Shown here: positions 51,505 through 59,291 of the stretch, in pieces
How the letters are laid out: the number at the start of each line of letters is the position of its first letter
Position numbering within the stretch: position 1 is the first letter of the stretch
Assembly (NCBI RefSeq): GCF_000144915.1
Contig: NC_014374.1
Location: 1,364,001-1,428,000, forward strand
Source of the DNA: Acidilobus saccharovorans 345-15
Lineage (GTDB): Archaea; Thermoproteota; Thermoprotei_A; Sulfolobales; Acidilobaceae
Reading direction: 5' to 3'
DNA: 64,000 nucleotides
Notes under the pieces: model-generated
Told to the model about the DNA's origin: nothing
What the model saw: the letters and a program-made list of their open reading frames with translations, nothing else
Databases searched by the model: none
Program-made: the position numbers and the translations under genes

Positions 51505-51974
51505 GAATCCGCTCAATGGAATTGAAAGAATACTATTAGTTATCACAGAGCGTTTATAAATTTTCGAATCCGCTCAATGGAATTGAAAGCAGGGTAAATA
51601 CGTCGGCCTTGCCATAGGTGCCATTCTCAGGAATCCGCTCAATGGAATTGAAAGCTATTTTAGTCCTCGGCATGGGCGGAAGCGGCAAGACTTACTGAAT
51701 CCGCTCAATGGAATTGAAAGCTCGCCCATGTTAGCCAGCGCAACCGCAGCGTCTGCTAGGTCGCGGGAATCCGCTCAATGGAATTGAAAGTTATTCAAGA
51801 AAAAGTCCCGGGCAAAGGCCCTTACGCTTGGAATCCGCTCAATGGAATTGAAAGGTTAGCCTTTATGTAGTCCTCTATAGCCTCCCGGACTATTGAATCC
51901 GCTCAATGGAATTGAAAGAGAATCCGTCCAAGGTGGGAGCTCAACGACAGGAATCCATCCAATTTAATTGAAAA
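51505..51974 (+). CRISPR. CRISPR array, 8 repeats, type I-A-like repeat
   Basis: Seven identical 24-nt repeats start at 51505, 51566, 51631, 51697, 51767, 51831 and 51895. Each begins GAATCCGCTC and ends GGAATTGAAAG. An eighth, at 51951-51974, differs at six positions and marks the distal end. Spacers are 37, 41, 42, 46, 40, 40 and 32 nt. The ATTGAAAG ending is typical of crenarchaeal type I-A systems and would be the crRNA 5' tag. No cas gene is present in the window. Several spacers read as open coding frames; spacer 3 encodes ILVLGMGGSGKTY, a P-loop. Confidence 0.97.
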
Positions 51975-51997
51975 GGGTTATTGAAATTAAAAGTCGC

Positions 51998-53542
51998 TCA
52001 CAGGTAGTCCCAGACCCCCTTGCCCTTGTAGTTGTAGATTATGGACTTATACGCAGTGACGAAGTCTATCGTGTACCCTATGCCCTCCCTCCCTATGCCG
52101 GAGTCCTTCATGCCGCCGAAGGGGTAGTAGCCTATGCCGTGCTTCGGGTAGTCGTTTATGTAAACCGCCCCGACCTCGAGCAGCCTGGCGGCCTTCCTTA
52201 TCTTGCTTACGTCGCTGCCGAATATGGCCGCGTCAAGGCCGTACCTCCTGCCGTTGGCTAAGGCTATGGCCTCGTCCAGGCTATTTACCTTGACTATGGC
52301 TGCCAGTGAGGCGAACACCTCCTTGTTGTACATGTAGAGGTCGGGCAGCCTGGAGGCCTCGACCTCTATCAGCGTCGGCTTAATGTAGTTCGGCCCCAGC
52401 TCCTCCACCTTCTCGCCCCCGTGGAGCACCTTGCCTCCCTTGGACACAGCGTCCTTGGTGGCCTCTATGACTTCGTCGGCCGTCCTCACGTCAATCAGCG
52501 GACCCATGTCGGTGCCCTCGTCCCTCGGGTCGCCGACCCTGACCTTGGAGAGCTGCTCGGTCACCTCCTCCTTGAGCTCGTCGTAGACCTCGGGCTCGGC
52601 CAGTATGTACTTTATGGAGTCGCACCTCTGGCCCGAGTAGCTTGTAATCCCAGTCACTATCTTAGATGCGGTCTGTTTTACGTCAGCGTCACTTAGAACT
52701 ATTGCGGGGTCCCCTCCCCCGAGCTCCATGACGTACTGCTTCACGCCCGCCTCCTTTATCACCTGCAGGCCCGTCTCTGTGCTGCCCGTGAACGACACCG
52801 CCGCAACCCTCCTGTCCGCCAGGACCTCGCCCATGTCCCTGCCCCTCATGGGGACCACCGCCAGCGCCTCCGGCGGGAAGCCGGAGTCCACCAGGGCCTT
52901 TGCAAGCGCCAGGGCCGGCAGCGGGTCGGCCTCGGCGGGCTTCACTATCACGGCGTTGCCGGCTATCGCGGAGTAGACTATCTTGTTCACCGCGTCAAAG
53001 AGCGGGTAGTTGAACGGAAGTATTGCAGCCACGACGCCCAGGGGCTCCTTCTTAACTATTGCCTCCGTCTCAAGCGTGTCAGCGGACCAGTCCCCGGGCA
53101 CGAAGTCGCCGTATATCCTCCTGACGTCAAGCTTTGCCAGCCTCAGCCTCTCTATGCTCGCGGCCACCTCGCCCTCCGCCGCCTTCCTTGTCTTGCCCGC
53201 GTTTATCATTAGTATGTTCACCAGGTCCTCCTTCATCCTCTCCAGGGCGTCGGCCGTCCTCTCGAAGATCTCAACCCTCTCCTCGCCCGGCGTCTCCCTG
53301 ATCTTCCTCCTGCCTATGGAGTAGACCCTCTCAAGGATCGAGAGGGCCGTCTGCACGGAGGGCCTGGCGGTAACCGCAGCGGTGCCGAGGTCTATGGGCG
53401 ACCTGACCTCAAGCCTGTCGCCCTCGAGGCTCCACTGGCCCGCGGCGAAGTAGGGGAAAGCCGGCACCTCCCCCTGCCTCACGAACTCCTTCACCGCCTC
53501 TGAGCTCAGGCTCAGCTCGGCCTTCCTCATGATCTCACTCAT
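51998..53542 (-). CDS. gapN: Non-phosphorylating glyceraldehyde-3-phosphate dehydrogenase (GAPN)
   Basis: Aldehyde dehydrogenase of 514 residues that oxidises glyceraldehyde 3-phosphate directly to 3-phosphoglycerate with NAD(P)+. Active-site Cys307 lies in SGQRCDS, the general base E273 in VMELGGGDPAIVL; the cofactor region is VAAILPFNYPLFDAVNKIVYSAIAGNAVIVKPAEADP, and FTGSTETGLQV follows. The C-terminus PFGGMKDSGIGREGIGYTIDFVTAYKSIIYN is close to archaeal GAPNs. ATG start; CTTTTAAACC about 25-30 nt upstream. It bypasses PGK in glycolysis. Its stop is 24 nt from the CRISPR end. Confidence 0.92.
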   Translation of the reverse strand: MSEIMRKAELSLSSEAVKEFVRQGEVPAFPYFAAGQWSLEGDRLEVRSPIDLGTAAVTARPSVQTALSILERVYSIGRRKIRETPGEERVEIFERTADALERMKEDLVNILMINAGKTRKAAEGEVAASIERLRLAKLDVRRIYGDFVPGDWSADTLETEAIVKKEPLGVVAAILPFNYPLFDAVNKIVYSAIAGNAVIVKPAEADPLPALALAKALVDSGFPPEALAVVPMRGRDMGEVLADRRVAAVSFTGSTETGLQVIKEAGVKQYVMELGGGDPAIVLSDADVKQTASKIVTGITSYSGQRCDSIKYILAEPEVYDELKEEVTEQLSKVRVGDPRDEGTDMGPLIDVRTADEVIEATKDAVSKGGKVLHGGEKVEELGPNYIKPTLIEVEASRLPDLYMYNKEVFASLAAIVKVNSLDEAIALANGRRYGLDAAIFGSDVSKIRKAARLLEVGAVYINDYPKHGIGYYPFGGMKDSGIGREGIGYTIDFVTAYKSIIYNYKGKGVWDYL

Positions 53543-53679
53543 GATGTATGTGCGGGGAGAGGGTTTAAAAGAGTGTTAGTACTGTGATTCTGCCTTAGGA
53601 TGTGTATTAAAATTTATACATGCCAAGGCCCTGGGAAGGCGTTTATCCTTCCTGTAACACTGGGAACGTGTGACCAGGT

Positions 53680-54036
53680 ATGTCCTTTGACGTAAGGCAG
53701 GTAGTAAGCATGAGTCCTGACGAGAGGGAGAGGTTCATGACGCAGGTCTTTAACCAGCTGATGGGCATGAGCAGGGAGCAGGTGGTGTCGACGCTGGTGG
53801 AGTTCATAAGGCAGCTGGCGGCCGTCGCCACGGACGAGCAGTACAAGGAGGTGTGCAAGACCAACGTAGGCATCATAGGGAAGCTGCCCGAGGACGTGGC
53901 CAAGCAGGTGGTCCAGATGAGGCTGGAGGCCCAGTCGAGGCTTCCCCCTGGACTGAAGGAGAGGGACCAGCGCCTGCTGATGCAGGCCATAAGCGAGAGC
54001 CCCTACGCTAACAAGGTCATGTCCTTGCTCAAGTGA
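53680..54036 (+). CDS. Conserved archaeal helical protein of unknown function
   Basis: A 118-residue protein, almost wholly helical, with no membrane segment: MSFDVRQVVSMSPDERERFM, then LMGMSREQVVSTLVEFIRQLAAVATDEQYKEVCKTNVGIIGKLPEDVAKQVV. I do not recognise the family, though the style is like small conserved crenarchaeal proteins. ATG start; GCGTTTATCC at about 53639-53648 is the promoter. Followed by a T-rich terminator-like tract near 54056-54072. Confidence 0.72.
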   Translation: MSFDVRQVVSMSPDERERFMTQVFNQLMGMSREQVVSTLVEFIRQLAAVATDEQYKEVCKTNVGIIGKLPEDVAKQVVQMRLEAQSRLPPGLKERDQRLLMQAISESPYANKVMSLLK

Positions 54037-54123
54037 GGCGACCGCGCTCCATTACCTTTCTGATTTTTTCTTTTGGGCTCTAGCCCCTTTAACCGGGGCT
54101 GGCAAGGCTTTCTGGGGGACGCC

Positions 54124-54579
54124 TTGAGGAAGTGCATAGTGGCCAGCGGGGTCCTCGTGGAGGACGGCAGGGTACTCATGATATGGCACAGGAAGCTCGG
54201 CGTCTGGCTCTACCCGGGAGGGCACGTGGAGCCCAACGAGACCCCGAGGGAGGCCGTCGTGAGGGAGTTCAAGGAGGAGACGGGACTTGACGTGGAGGCC
54301 GTGGGCCCTGTCTACAACCTGGGCTCGGGCGAGGTCAGCGACGAGCCCATGCCCATGGCGATACTGCTTGAGACAGTGAGGTACCCCCAGGAGACGCACC
54401 TCCACTACGACCTGATATTCAGGGTCAGGAGGGTCGGAGGGGAGCTCAGGGAGGGCACGTGGATGACGCCCGAGGAGGTGGAGAGGTCAAGGACTTATGA
54501 GAACGTAAAAAGGATCGTGAGGCTCGCCGTGGCCCTGGACTCGGTCACCTCTGGCTCAGGTACTTCATTATCGCGTTAG
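54124..54579 (+). CDS. Nudix hydrolase
   Basis: Hydrolase of nucleoside diphosphate-linked compounds. The Nudix box is GGHVEPNETPREAVVREFKEETGL, fitting GX5EX7REUXEEXGU. The N-terminus MRKCIVASGVLVEDGRVLMIWHRKLGVWLYP is usual for ADP-ribose or dNTP-pool Nudix enzymes. I start at the TTG after GGGGGAC, since a longer reading from 54073 crosses the CCCTTTAACC promoter (about 54086-54095). 151 residues. Its end overlaps the convergent oxidoreductase gene by 35 nt. Confidence 0.86.
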   Translation: MRKCIVASGVLVEDGRVLMIWHRKLGVWLYPGGHVEPNETPREAVVREFKEETGLDVEAVGPVYNLGSGEVSDEPMPMAILLETVRYPQETHLHYDLIFRVRRVGGELREGTWMTPEEVERSRTYENVKRIVRLAVALDSVTSGSGTSLSR

Positions 54580-55618
54580 CGGCGTCCATGCCGCTCTTGA
54601 GGGCCGGGCCCAGCTGGCTCGGCCCGTGGACCACGTCGCCGGCCGCGAAGACCCCCTTCCTGGAGGTCATCATGTCCTTGTCGACAACTATGGTGCCCCA
54701 GTCTGTCAGCTTTATGCCGCAGCACTCCTTCCCCTCGAACGGCGGGGTGGGCCTCTCGCCTATGGCCTCCAGCACGAAGTCAAAGTAGGCGTCAAACTCG
54801 CTCCCAGGTATGGGCTCTGGCCTCGGCCTCTTCTCGCCCGGCGCCTGGACCAGCCTGTTCCTTATGATCCTTGCAATCCTTCTGCCGTTCTCCTCCCTGT
54901 AAGCTATGGGCACTGTTAGCTCCCAGATCTCGACGCCGGAGGCCTCTATGTTAGTCATCTCCATGGGGCCCATGGGGGCCTCGTTCCTGGTCCTCCTGTA
55001 GCTTAGCACTATCCTCCTCATCCTGTCCCTGTACTCTGGGTATGTCCTCGGCACGTAGGCCGCGTCCTCGGCAGTGTAACCTCCACCCACGACCAGCAGG
55101 TCGCCCTTGACGTCGGGCACTATGTCCCAGGGCCTGTAGCCGAACTTAGCCAGGTGGGTCGCAACGAGGAACTCCATCGCGGGGTACACCCAGGGCAGCT
55201 CCTCGCCGGGCACCTTTGACTTGTTGCTGGTCCACGTGCCCGTGGCTATCAGGACGGCGTCGTAGGACTTTATTATGTCCTCAAGGTCGACCACGTTCTT
55301 AGCCTTCACAAGCTCGTCCATCCTTTCAAGGTCCCTGTTGCCGACCTTGGTGTTGAGGACGAACTCCACGCCTGCGTCCATGAGCTCCCTGACCCCCTCC
55401 CTTATGGGGGGCTTCGGTATCCTGTCAACGTGAATGCCGAATATCAGCATGCCTCCCGGCTCGGGCAGCATGTCGTATACGGTGACGTCGTATCCCTTGC
55501 ACTTAAGGACTCCGGCCGCCCCCAGGCCGGCGGTCCCAGCGCCTATGATGGCAACCTTCTTCCCGTTGCTCGGGGGCACCTGGTTGGGCTTACACCTCAG
55601 GAACTTCAAGCCGAGCAC
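54545..55618 (-). CDS. GltD-like FAD/NAD(P)H oxidoreductase
   Basis: A pyridine-nucleotide oxidoreductase resembling the small subunit of glutamate synthase and the alpha subunit of NfnAB or sulfide dehydrogenase. Motifs: KKVAIIGAGTAGLGAAGVL (FAD), PEPGGMLIFGIHVDRIPK (hallmark of GltD proteins), LLVVGGGYTAEDAA (NAD(P)H) and VFAAGDVVHGPSQLGPALKSG (second FAD motif). The usual N-terminal [4Fe-4S] domain is absent; only KFLRCKPNQVPP precedes. GTG start chosen because TATA text lies at 55640-55650; TTG at 55639 is an alternative. Electron partner unknown. Confidence 0.82.
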   Translation of the reverse strand: MLGLKFLRCKPNQVPPSNGKKVAIIGAGTAGLGAAGVLKCKGYDVTVYDMLPEPGGMLIFGIHVDRIPKPPIREGVRELMDAGVEFVLNTKVGNRDLERMDELVKAKNVVDLEDIIKSYDAVLIATGTWTSNKSKVPGEELPWVYPAMEFLVATHLAKFGYRPWDIVPDVKGDLLVVGGGYTAEDAAYVPRTYPEYRDRMRRIVLSYRRTRNEAPMGPMEMTNIEASGVEIWELTVPIAYREENGRRIARIIRNRLVQAPGEKRPRPEPIPGSEFDAYFDFVLEAIGERPTPPFEGKECCGIKLTDWGTIVVDKDMMTSRKGVFAAGDVVHGPSQLGPALKSGMDAANAIMKYLSQR

Positions 55619-55681
55619 CCCTTGCTTCACACGTGTCAAAGAATTTATGCATTAAGAGGCCCAGGACATTGGTGCGGCGCC

Positions 55682-56026
55682 TTGCAGTGCGAGAGGGGGA
55701 CTATCGGGGACTGCAGCGTCTCGTGGATTGTCTGCTCCTCAGGCCTCCCAGGGGCCATCGGGGAGGCGGCTAAACCTTTCAGGTACCTCAGGCCGGGCTC
55801 CCTGCTGCCCGCGGTCTCCCAGGACATGGAGTGGGCCTACTTCCTCTACTTCAACGAGGCCGGGGCGGGCTTCTACCTAGCCATGAGGAACGAGGACTTC
55901 AACAACCCCGCCTGCGCCCAGAGGGTCAAGGAGGAGCTCATGAACAGGGTCGACGAGGTCCTCGAGGGGGACCCGCACAAGGCCGTGGTTGAGTACATAA
56001 TAACCAGTGTGATGTTTCCCCTCTAA
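55682..56026 (+). CDS. Protein of unknown function with Cys-rich N-terminus
   Basis: A 114-residue protein not recognised. TTG start, about 35 nt after GAATTTATG. The N-terminus has Cys at 3, 10 and 17 (MQCERGTIGDCSVSWIVCSS), then EWAYFLYFNEAGAGFYLAMRNEDF and a helical end. It is followed 50 nt later by the TusA-like gene and shares its promoter region with the divergent GltD-like gene. A sulfur or iron-sulfur role is conceivable. Confidence 0.65.
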   Translation: MQCERGTIGDCSVSWIVCSSGLPGAIGEAAKPFRYLRPGSLLPAVSQDMEWAYFLYFNEAGAGFYLAMRNEDFNNPACAQRVKEELMNRVDEVLEGDPHKAVVEYIITSVMFPL

Positions 56027-56076
56027 GTACCTGCCGTTAAAATCGCTGGACCCCTCGGCGTAGCTGGTGGTGGGCC

Positions 56077-56298
56077 CTGCAGGTCTTCGACTACAGGGGG
56101 AAGGAGTGCCCCGAGGGCTACGTCCTGGCCATGAGGGTGATAGACAGGCTCAGCGTTGGCGAGGAGGCGGAGGTGCTCATGGACTCCTGGAGGTGCGCCG
56201 CCATGATAATTTACTCCCTCAAGGAGAACAGGAAGGTCAGGGTCGACGTTGACAAGGACGGCAACGTGATAAGGTTCAGGTTCACGAGGGTCTCCTAG
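56077..56298 (+). CDS. TusA/SirA-like sulfur-carrier protein, CTG start
   Basis: A 73-residue protein: QVFDYRGKECPEGYVLAMRV carries the Cys11-Pro12 motif that defines TusA-type sulfur carriers, followed by VGEEAEVLMDSWRCAAMIIYSLKENRKV and RFRFTRVS, which fit the beta-alpha-beta-alpha-beta-beta fold. No ATG/GTG/TTG exists in frame before the Cys motif; CTG at 56077 comes 4-8 nt after GGTGGTGGG and places two residues before the first strand, as usual in the family. The TATA-like GTTAAAAT (56036-56043) is upstream. It would donate persulfide sulfur for tRNA or cofactor thiolation. Confidence 0.7.
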   Translation: MQVFDYRGKECPEGYVLAMRVIDRLSVGEEAEVLMDSWRCAAMIIYSLKENRKVRVDVDKDGNVIRFRFTRVS

Positions 56299-57004
56299 GC
56301 CCCTCGGCGTACAGTATGCCCACCAGGAACGGCGTGGGCTTGAAGGACACCCTCCTGAACCTCCTCGAGGCCTCCCTCACCAGCTGGCTCGGGGTCAGCA
56401 TGCTGAGCACAGTCCTGTAGATGTCGCCGAACTTGAGGCCGTCCCTGCCGCACCCCATGGCAAGGCCTATGGCGGGGCCTATGTACCTGAACTGCATGAG
56501 CGACATGGCCAGCTCCAGGGAGTTCTCGGGCCTGTAGAGGTCAAGTATGGCGAGCCTCCCGTCGTCCTTCAGCACCCTTGAGAACTCGTCCAGCGCCATC
56601 AGGTAGTTGGCCGCGTCCCTGAAGGAGAACATGGCCACGGCCCCGTCAAAGCTCCCCTCCCTGAAGGGCATGTGCTCGAACATTCCCTGCGCGGCCCCCG
56701 TGCCGTCCCCGGCAGCCCTTGAGGCCCTGAGCAGGTTGAGCGCGCCGGGGTCCATGGCCACTACCTTGGCCCTGGGGTACAGGGCCCTGACCACCTTGGT
56801 TGAGGTGCCCGGGCCGCAGCCCGCGTCAAGTATGGCCTCAGGGGGGTCCCTGTTAAGGCCTATCAGGGCGGCGGCGAGCACCCTGAGCTTCCTGGCTAGG
56901 TAGAAGCTTATGGCGTCGCTCACGGGCTCGTAGCAGCCCTTGGTCGAGAGCCTCTGTATGTCGTCAACTATCAGGTTCCACAGCTCGCCCTCGAGGCCGG
57001 ACAT
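56282..57004 (-). CDS. Class I SAM methyltransferase, UbiE/MenG-like
   Basis: A 240-residue Rossmann methyltransferase. Motif I ILDAGCGPGTSTKVVRALYP, motif II region MPFREGSFDGAVAMFSFRDAANYLMALDEFSRVLKDDGRLAILDLYRP match UbiE/MenG-type enzymes, which methylate the ring of quinones. ATG start; CCTTTTAATTCCC (about 57040-57050) gives it its own promoter inside the end of atpC. It may finish the quinone pathway begun by the UbiD- and UbiA-like enzymes, by inference. Confidence 0.8.
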   Translation of the reverse strand: MSGLEGELWNLIVDDIQRLSTKGCYEPVSDAISFYLARKLRVLAAALIGLNRDPPEAILDAGCGPGTSTKVVRALYPRAKVVAMDPGALNLLRASRAAGDGTGAAQGMFEHMPFREGSFDGAVAMFSFRDAANYLMALDEFSRVLKDDGRLAILDLYRPENSLELAMSLMQFRYIGPAIGLAMGCGRDGLKFGDIYRTVLSMLTPSQLVREASRRFRRVSFKPTPFLVGILYAEGPRRPS

Positions 57005-57050
57005 GAGGTCAAAGGCCCTTTAGCGGCCTGGGCGCTTGGGAATTAAAAGG

Positions 57051-58079
57051 CTAGGCCAGGGCCTGCTCCAGCTCCTCCTGGGTCAGGTTGAGCATTATGC
57101 CGCTGAGCGCGGACCTTATGTTGTCGACCTCTAGCATAAGCAGCGTCAGGGCGGCGGCCACCAGGGCCGGCGTGAACGGGTAGCCCTCGTATACGGCCTC
57201 GGCGGCCCTCTGGGCGGCCAGCCTGGCTGACCTCCTGACCGAGACCATGAGCTCCCTCCTGGTCTTCCCCTCAAGCCTTGAGCGCCTCAGCAGCGGGGCC
57301 ACGTCGAGGATCAGCCCCGAGAGCTCGCCCTCGAAGCCCCTCTCGTAGGCAGCTGCCATCAGGTCCCAGCTGACGCCGCAGACCTTGGGCCCCTCTATGG
57401 CTCTGGCGAAGGTCTTGGGGTTCACCCTTATGGCCCAGGCCTCCAGGACGCCCAGGGCGGCCCTCTCCTCTATAAGCGGGCACACGACGCTCTCTACGTC
57501 GCCCACGTCCTTGCTGGTGAAGCCCGCCACCGCGCTCCTGAACATGATGAACGAGCCGGTGAGCGAGAAGAACGTGAAGACCTCGGGCTGCCTGAGCTCA
57601 GCGTAGGCCTCAGAGGCCATGGCAAGGGTCTTGGCCAGGTCCCTGTCCCTCACCACCTCCTGGAGCCTCGTCATCGTGGGCGAGGCCTCGACCTCCTGCA
57701 GGACGTAAGCCATGGAGCCGAGCCTCCACTCCGCTGAGGGCAGCCACCTCGGCGGCCTCTGGCCCTCAGCTATCGCCCTGGCCACTATCATAAGGTCCTC
57801 GACCTCCTTAGCTTTGGCGAAAGCGGCTGCCAGCCCCTTGGCCTCGTCAGGGGAGAGCCTGTAGACCTCCTCCACCGTCGAGAAGTAGAGCGACGCCAGG
57901 GCCCTCTCCACGCCCTCCAGATCCTTGGCCTCGGCCACGGGCGCGTACATGCTGTCCCTGAGGACTGCTACGGCCTCGGCGAGCGGAGGGGCCAGCTCCC
58001 TCACCTTGGGGCCAAGCATCCTAGACTTGAGGTACCTCAGCAGGGGGACTACCTTAGCGTAGTCAGCAGGCCCAGCCAA
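57051..58079 (-). CDS. atpC: A-type ATP synthase subunit C
   Basis: A 342-residue all-helical protein with the three-fold repeat pattern of archaeal AtpC (V-ATPase d/C), the socket linking the central stalk to the membrane rotor. Near the start KSRMLGPKVRELAPPLAEAV and LRDSMYAPVAEAKDLEGVERAL; later FSLTGSFIMFRSAVAGFTSKDVGDVESVV; the C-terminus PALVAAALTLLMLEVDNIRSALSGIMLNLTQEEL contains the conserved EVxNxR-type segment. It follows the stalk gene by 10 nt. The catalytic A and B genes are not in this window. Confidence 0.83.
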   Translation of the reverse strand: MAGPADYAKVVPLLRYLKSRMLGPKVRELAPPLAEAVAVLRDSMYAPVAEAKDLEGVERALASLYFSTVEEVYRLSPDEAKGLAAAFAKAKEVEDLMIVARAIAEGQRPPRWLPSAEWRLGSMAYVLQEVEASPTMTRLQEVVRDRDLAKTLAMASEAYAELRQPEVFTFFSLTGSFIMFRSAVAGFTSKDVGDVESVVCPLIEERAALGVLEAWAIRVNPKTFARAIEGPKVCGVSWDLMAAAYERGFEGELSGLILDVAPLLRRSRLEGKTRRELMVSVRRSARLAAQRAAEAVYEGYPFTPALVAAALTLLMLEVDNIRSALSGIMLNLTQEELEQALA

Positions 58080-58089
58080 GGGCTACACC

Positions 58090-58452
58090 TCAGCCGGAGA
58101 GGGCCTTCTTGACGGCCTCCACTACAGCCTGAACGGCCGCCTCCCTGTTCTGCTGGGCGAGTTTGTTGAGCCTCTCCTCCGCCTCAGCCAGCCTCCTCCT
58201 CAGGTCCTCATCGACCTTGGCCTTCTCGGCGTTGTAGGCCTCCTCCAGCTCCCTGGAGGCCTCCGCTATTAGGGGGTCAACTGAGGAGGCCAGCCTCGAT
58301 GACAGCTCGTCGGCGGCCTTAACAATGTTGGCCTGCTGCTCCTTCACGTAGGCCTCGGCGTCCCTCAGCCTGGACTCAAAGCTGACCACGGCGTTCAGCA
58401 GCCTGTCCACGGCGCCCTTGGATGACAAGCCCAGCACCGGTAAGTTGGCCAC
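58090..58452 (-). CDS. A-type ATP synthase peripheral stalk subunit (AtpH-like)
   Basis: A 120-residue protein that is mostly coiled coil: AVVSFESRLRDAEAYVKEQQANIVKAADELSSRLASSVDPLIAEASRELEEAYNAEKAKVDEDLRRRLAEAEERLNKLAQQ. Short helical proteins of this type are the AhaH/AtpH (V-ATPase G/H) peripheral stalk subunits, and the gene directly precedes atpC. GTG start; GCTTTTAACC about 20 nt upstream implies a leaderless transcript. Confidence 0.68.
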   Translation of the reverse strand: MANLPVLGLSSKGAVDRLLNAVVSFESRLRDAEAYVKEQQANIVKAADELSSRLASSVDPLIAEASRELEEAYNAEKAKVDEDLRRRLAEAEERLNKLAQQNREAAVQAVVEAVKKALSG

Positions 58453-58646
58453 GGCCTTGGTTAAAAGCGTTTAAGGCCAGCGCTATTCGTCAGCAGGGTC
58501 GTCAGGGCCAACGTTAACGGTTGCAGCAGCCTGTTTTAAGCGCTGAGAGGACTCACAGTTGCCCTCCAACGTGACCATGCCCTAGGCCTCTGCCTGAGCA
58601 AGAGGCCCTAAAAACCTCCGCAGGGAGATAGTTAGGGCGTCTGAGC

Positions 58647-59291
58647 TTGGAGCGCGTGCGGGTCTTAGGTGACGAGCTGCCATACGCAAGGTGGCTGCTC
58701 CTGAAGCTGAGGGACAGGAGGACCGACTCGCCTACCTTCAGGTACTACATGAGGGAGGCGGGCAGGCTCCTGGCTATAATGTCGTCAGCTGAGCTGGAGT
58801 GGACCAAGGAGTCCGTCACCACGCCGCTGGGGGTGCAGACGGAGGAGCTTAACCTGGCGGCCCCTCCGCTGCTTGTGGGCGTCCTGGGCGCCGCCCTGCC
58901 GCTCCTCGAGGGCTTCTCCGAGGTCTACCCACAGGCCCCGGTTGGCCTCGTGGCGGCCAGGAGGCTCGAGGACAGGGACGGCGTTAAAGTCGAGCTCTAC
59001 TACAGGAGGCTGCCGAGGGTCCACGAGGGGGTTGCAGTCGTCCTCGACCCTATGCTGGCCACCGGCAGGACCCTTGACAGGGTGATATCGGAGGTCAAGT
59101 CCCTCGGCTCTGGCAAGGTGATAGTTGGCTCGGTCATAGCGTCAAAGCAGGGGCTGTCCTTTATACTCTCAAGGCACCCGGACGTGTCCATTTACACGCT
59201 TGCCGTGGACCCAGAGCTTAACACGTCGTTCTTCATAGTCCCGGGGCTGGGCGACGCGGGGGACAGGGGCCTCGGGGTCTCGCCGCCTTAG
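58647..59291 (+). CDS. upp: Uracil phosphoribosyltransferase
   Basis: Salvage enzyme making UMP from uracil and PRPP. The 214 residues include LRDRRTDSPTFRYYMREAGRLLAI, TTPLGVQTEEL and the PRPP loop VVLDPMLATGRTL, then GSVIASKQGLSFILSRHPDVSIYTLAVDPELN and a C-terminal uracil-binding ELNTSFFIVPGLGDAGDRGLG. All are hallmarks of Upp. TTG start; CCCTAAAAACC (58604-58614) is the promoter. Its stop overlaps the convergent crotonase gene by 4 nt. Confidence 0.94.
   Translation: MERVRVLGDELPYARWLLLKLRDRRTDSPTFRYYMREAGRLLAIMSSAELEWTKESVTTPLGVQTEELNLAAPPLLVGVLGAALPLLEGFSEVYPQAPVGLVAARRLEDRDGVKVELYYRRLPRVHEGVAVVLDPMLATGRTLDRVISEVKSLGSGKVIVGSVIASKQGLSFILSRHPDVSIYTLAVDPELNTSFFIVPGLGDAGDRGLGVSPP

Noticed and set aside
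53680-56298. Possible cas genes near the CRISPR array
   Set aside because: The small proteins after GAPN show no Cas motifs; neighbours are Nudix, GltD-like and TusA-like proteins.
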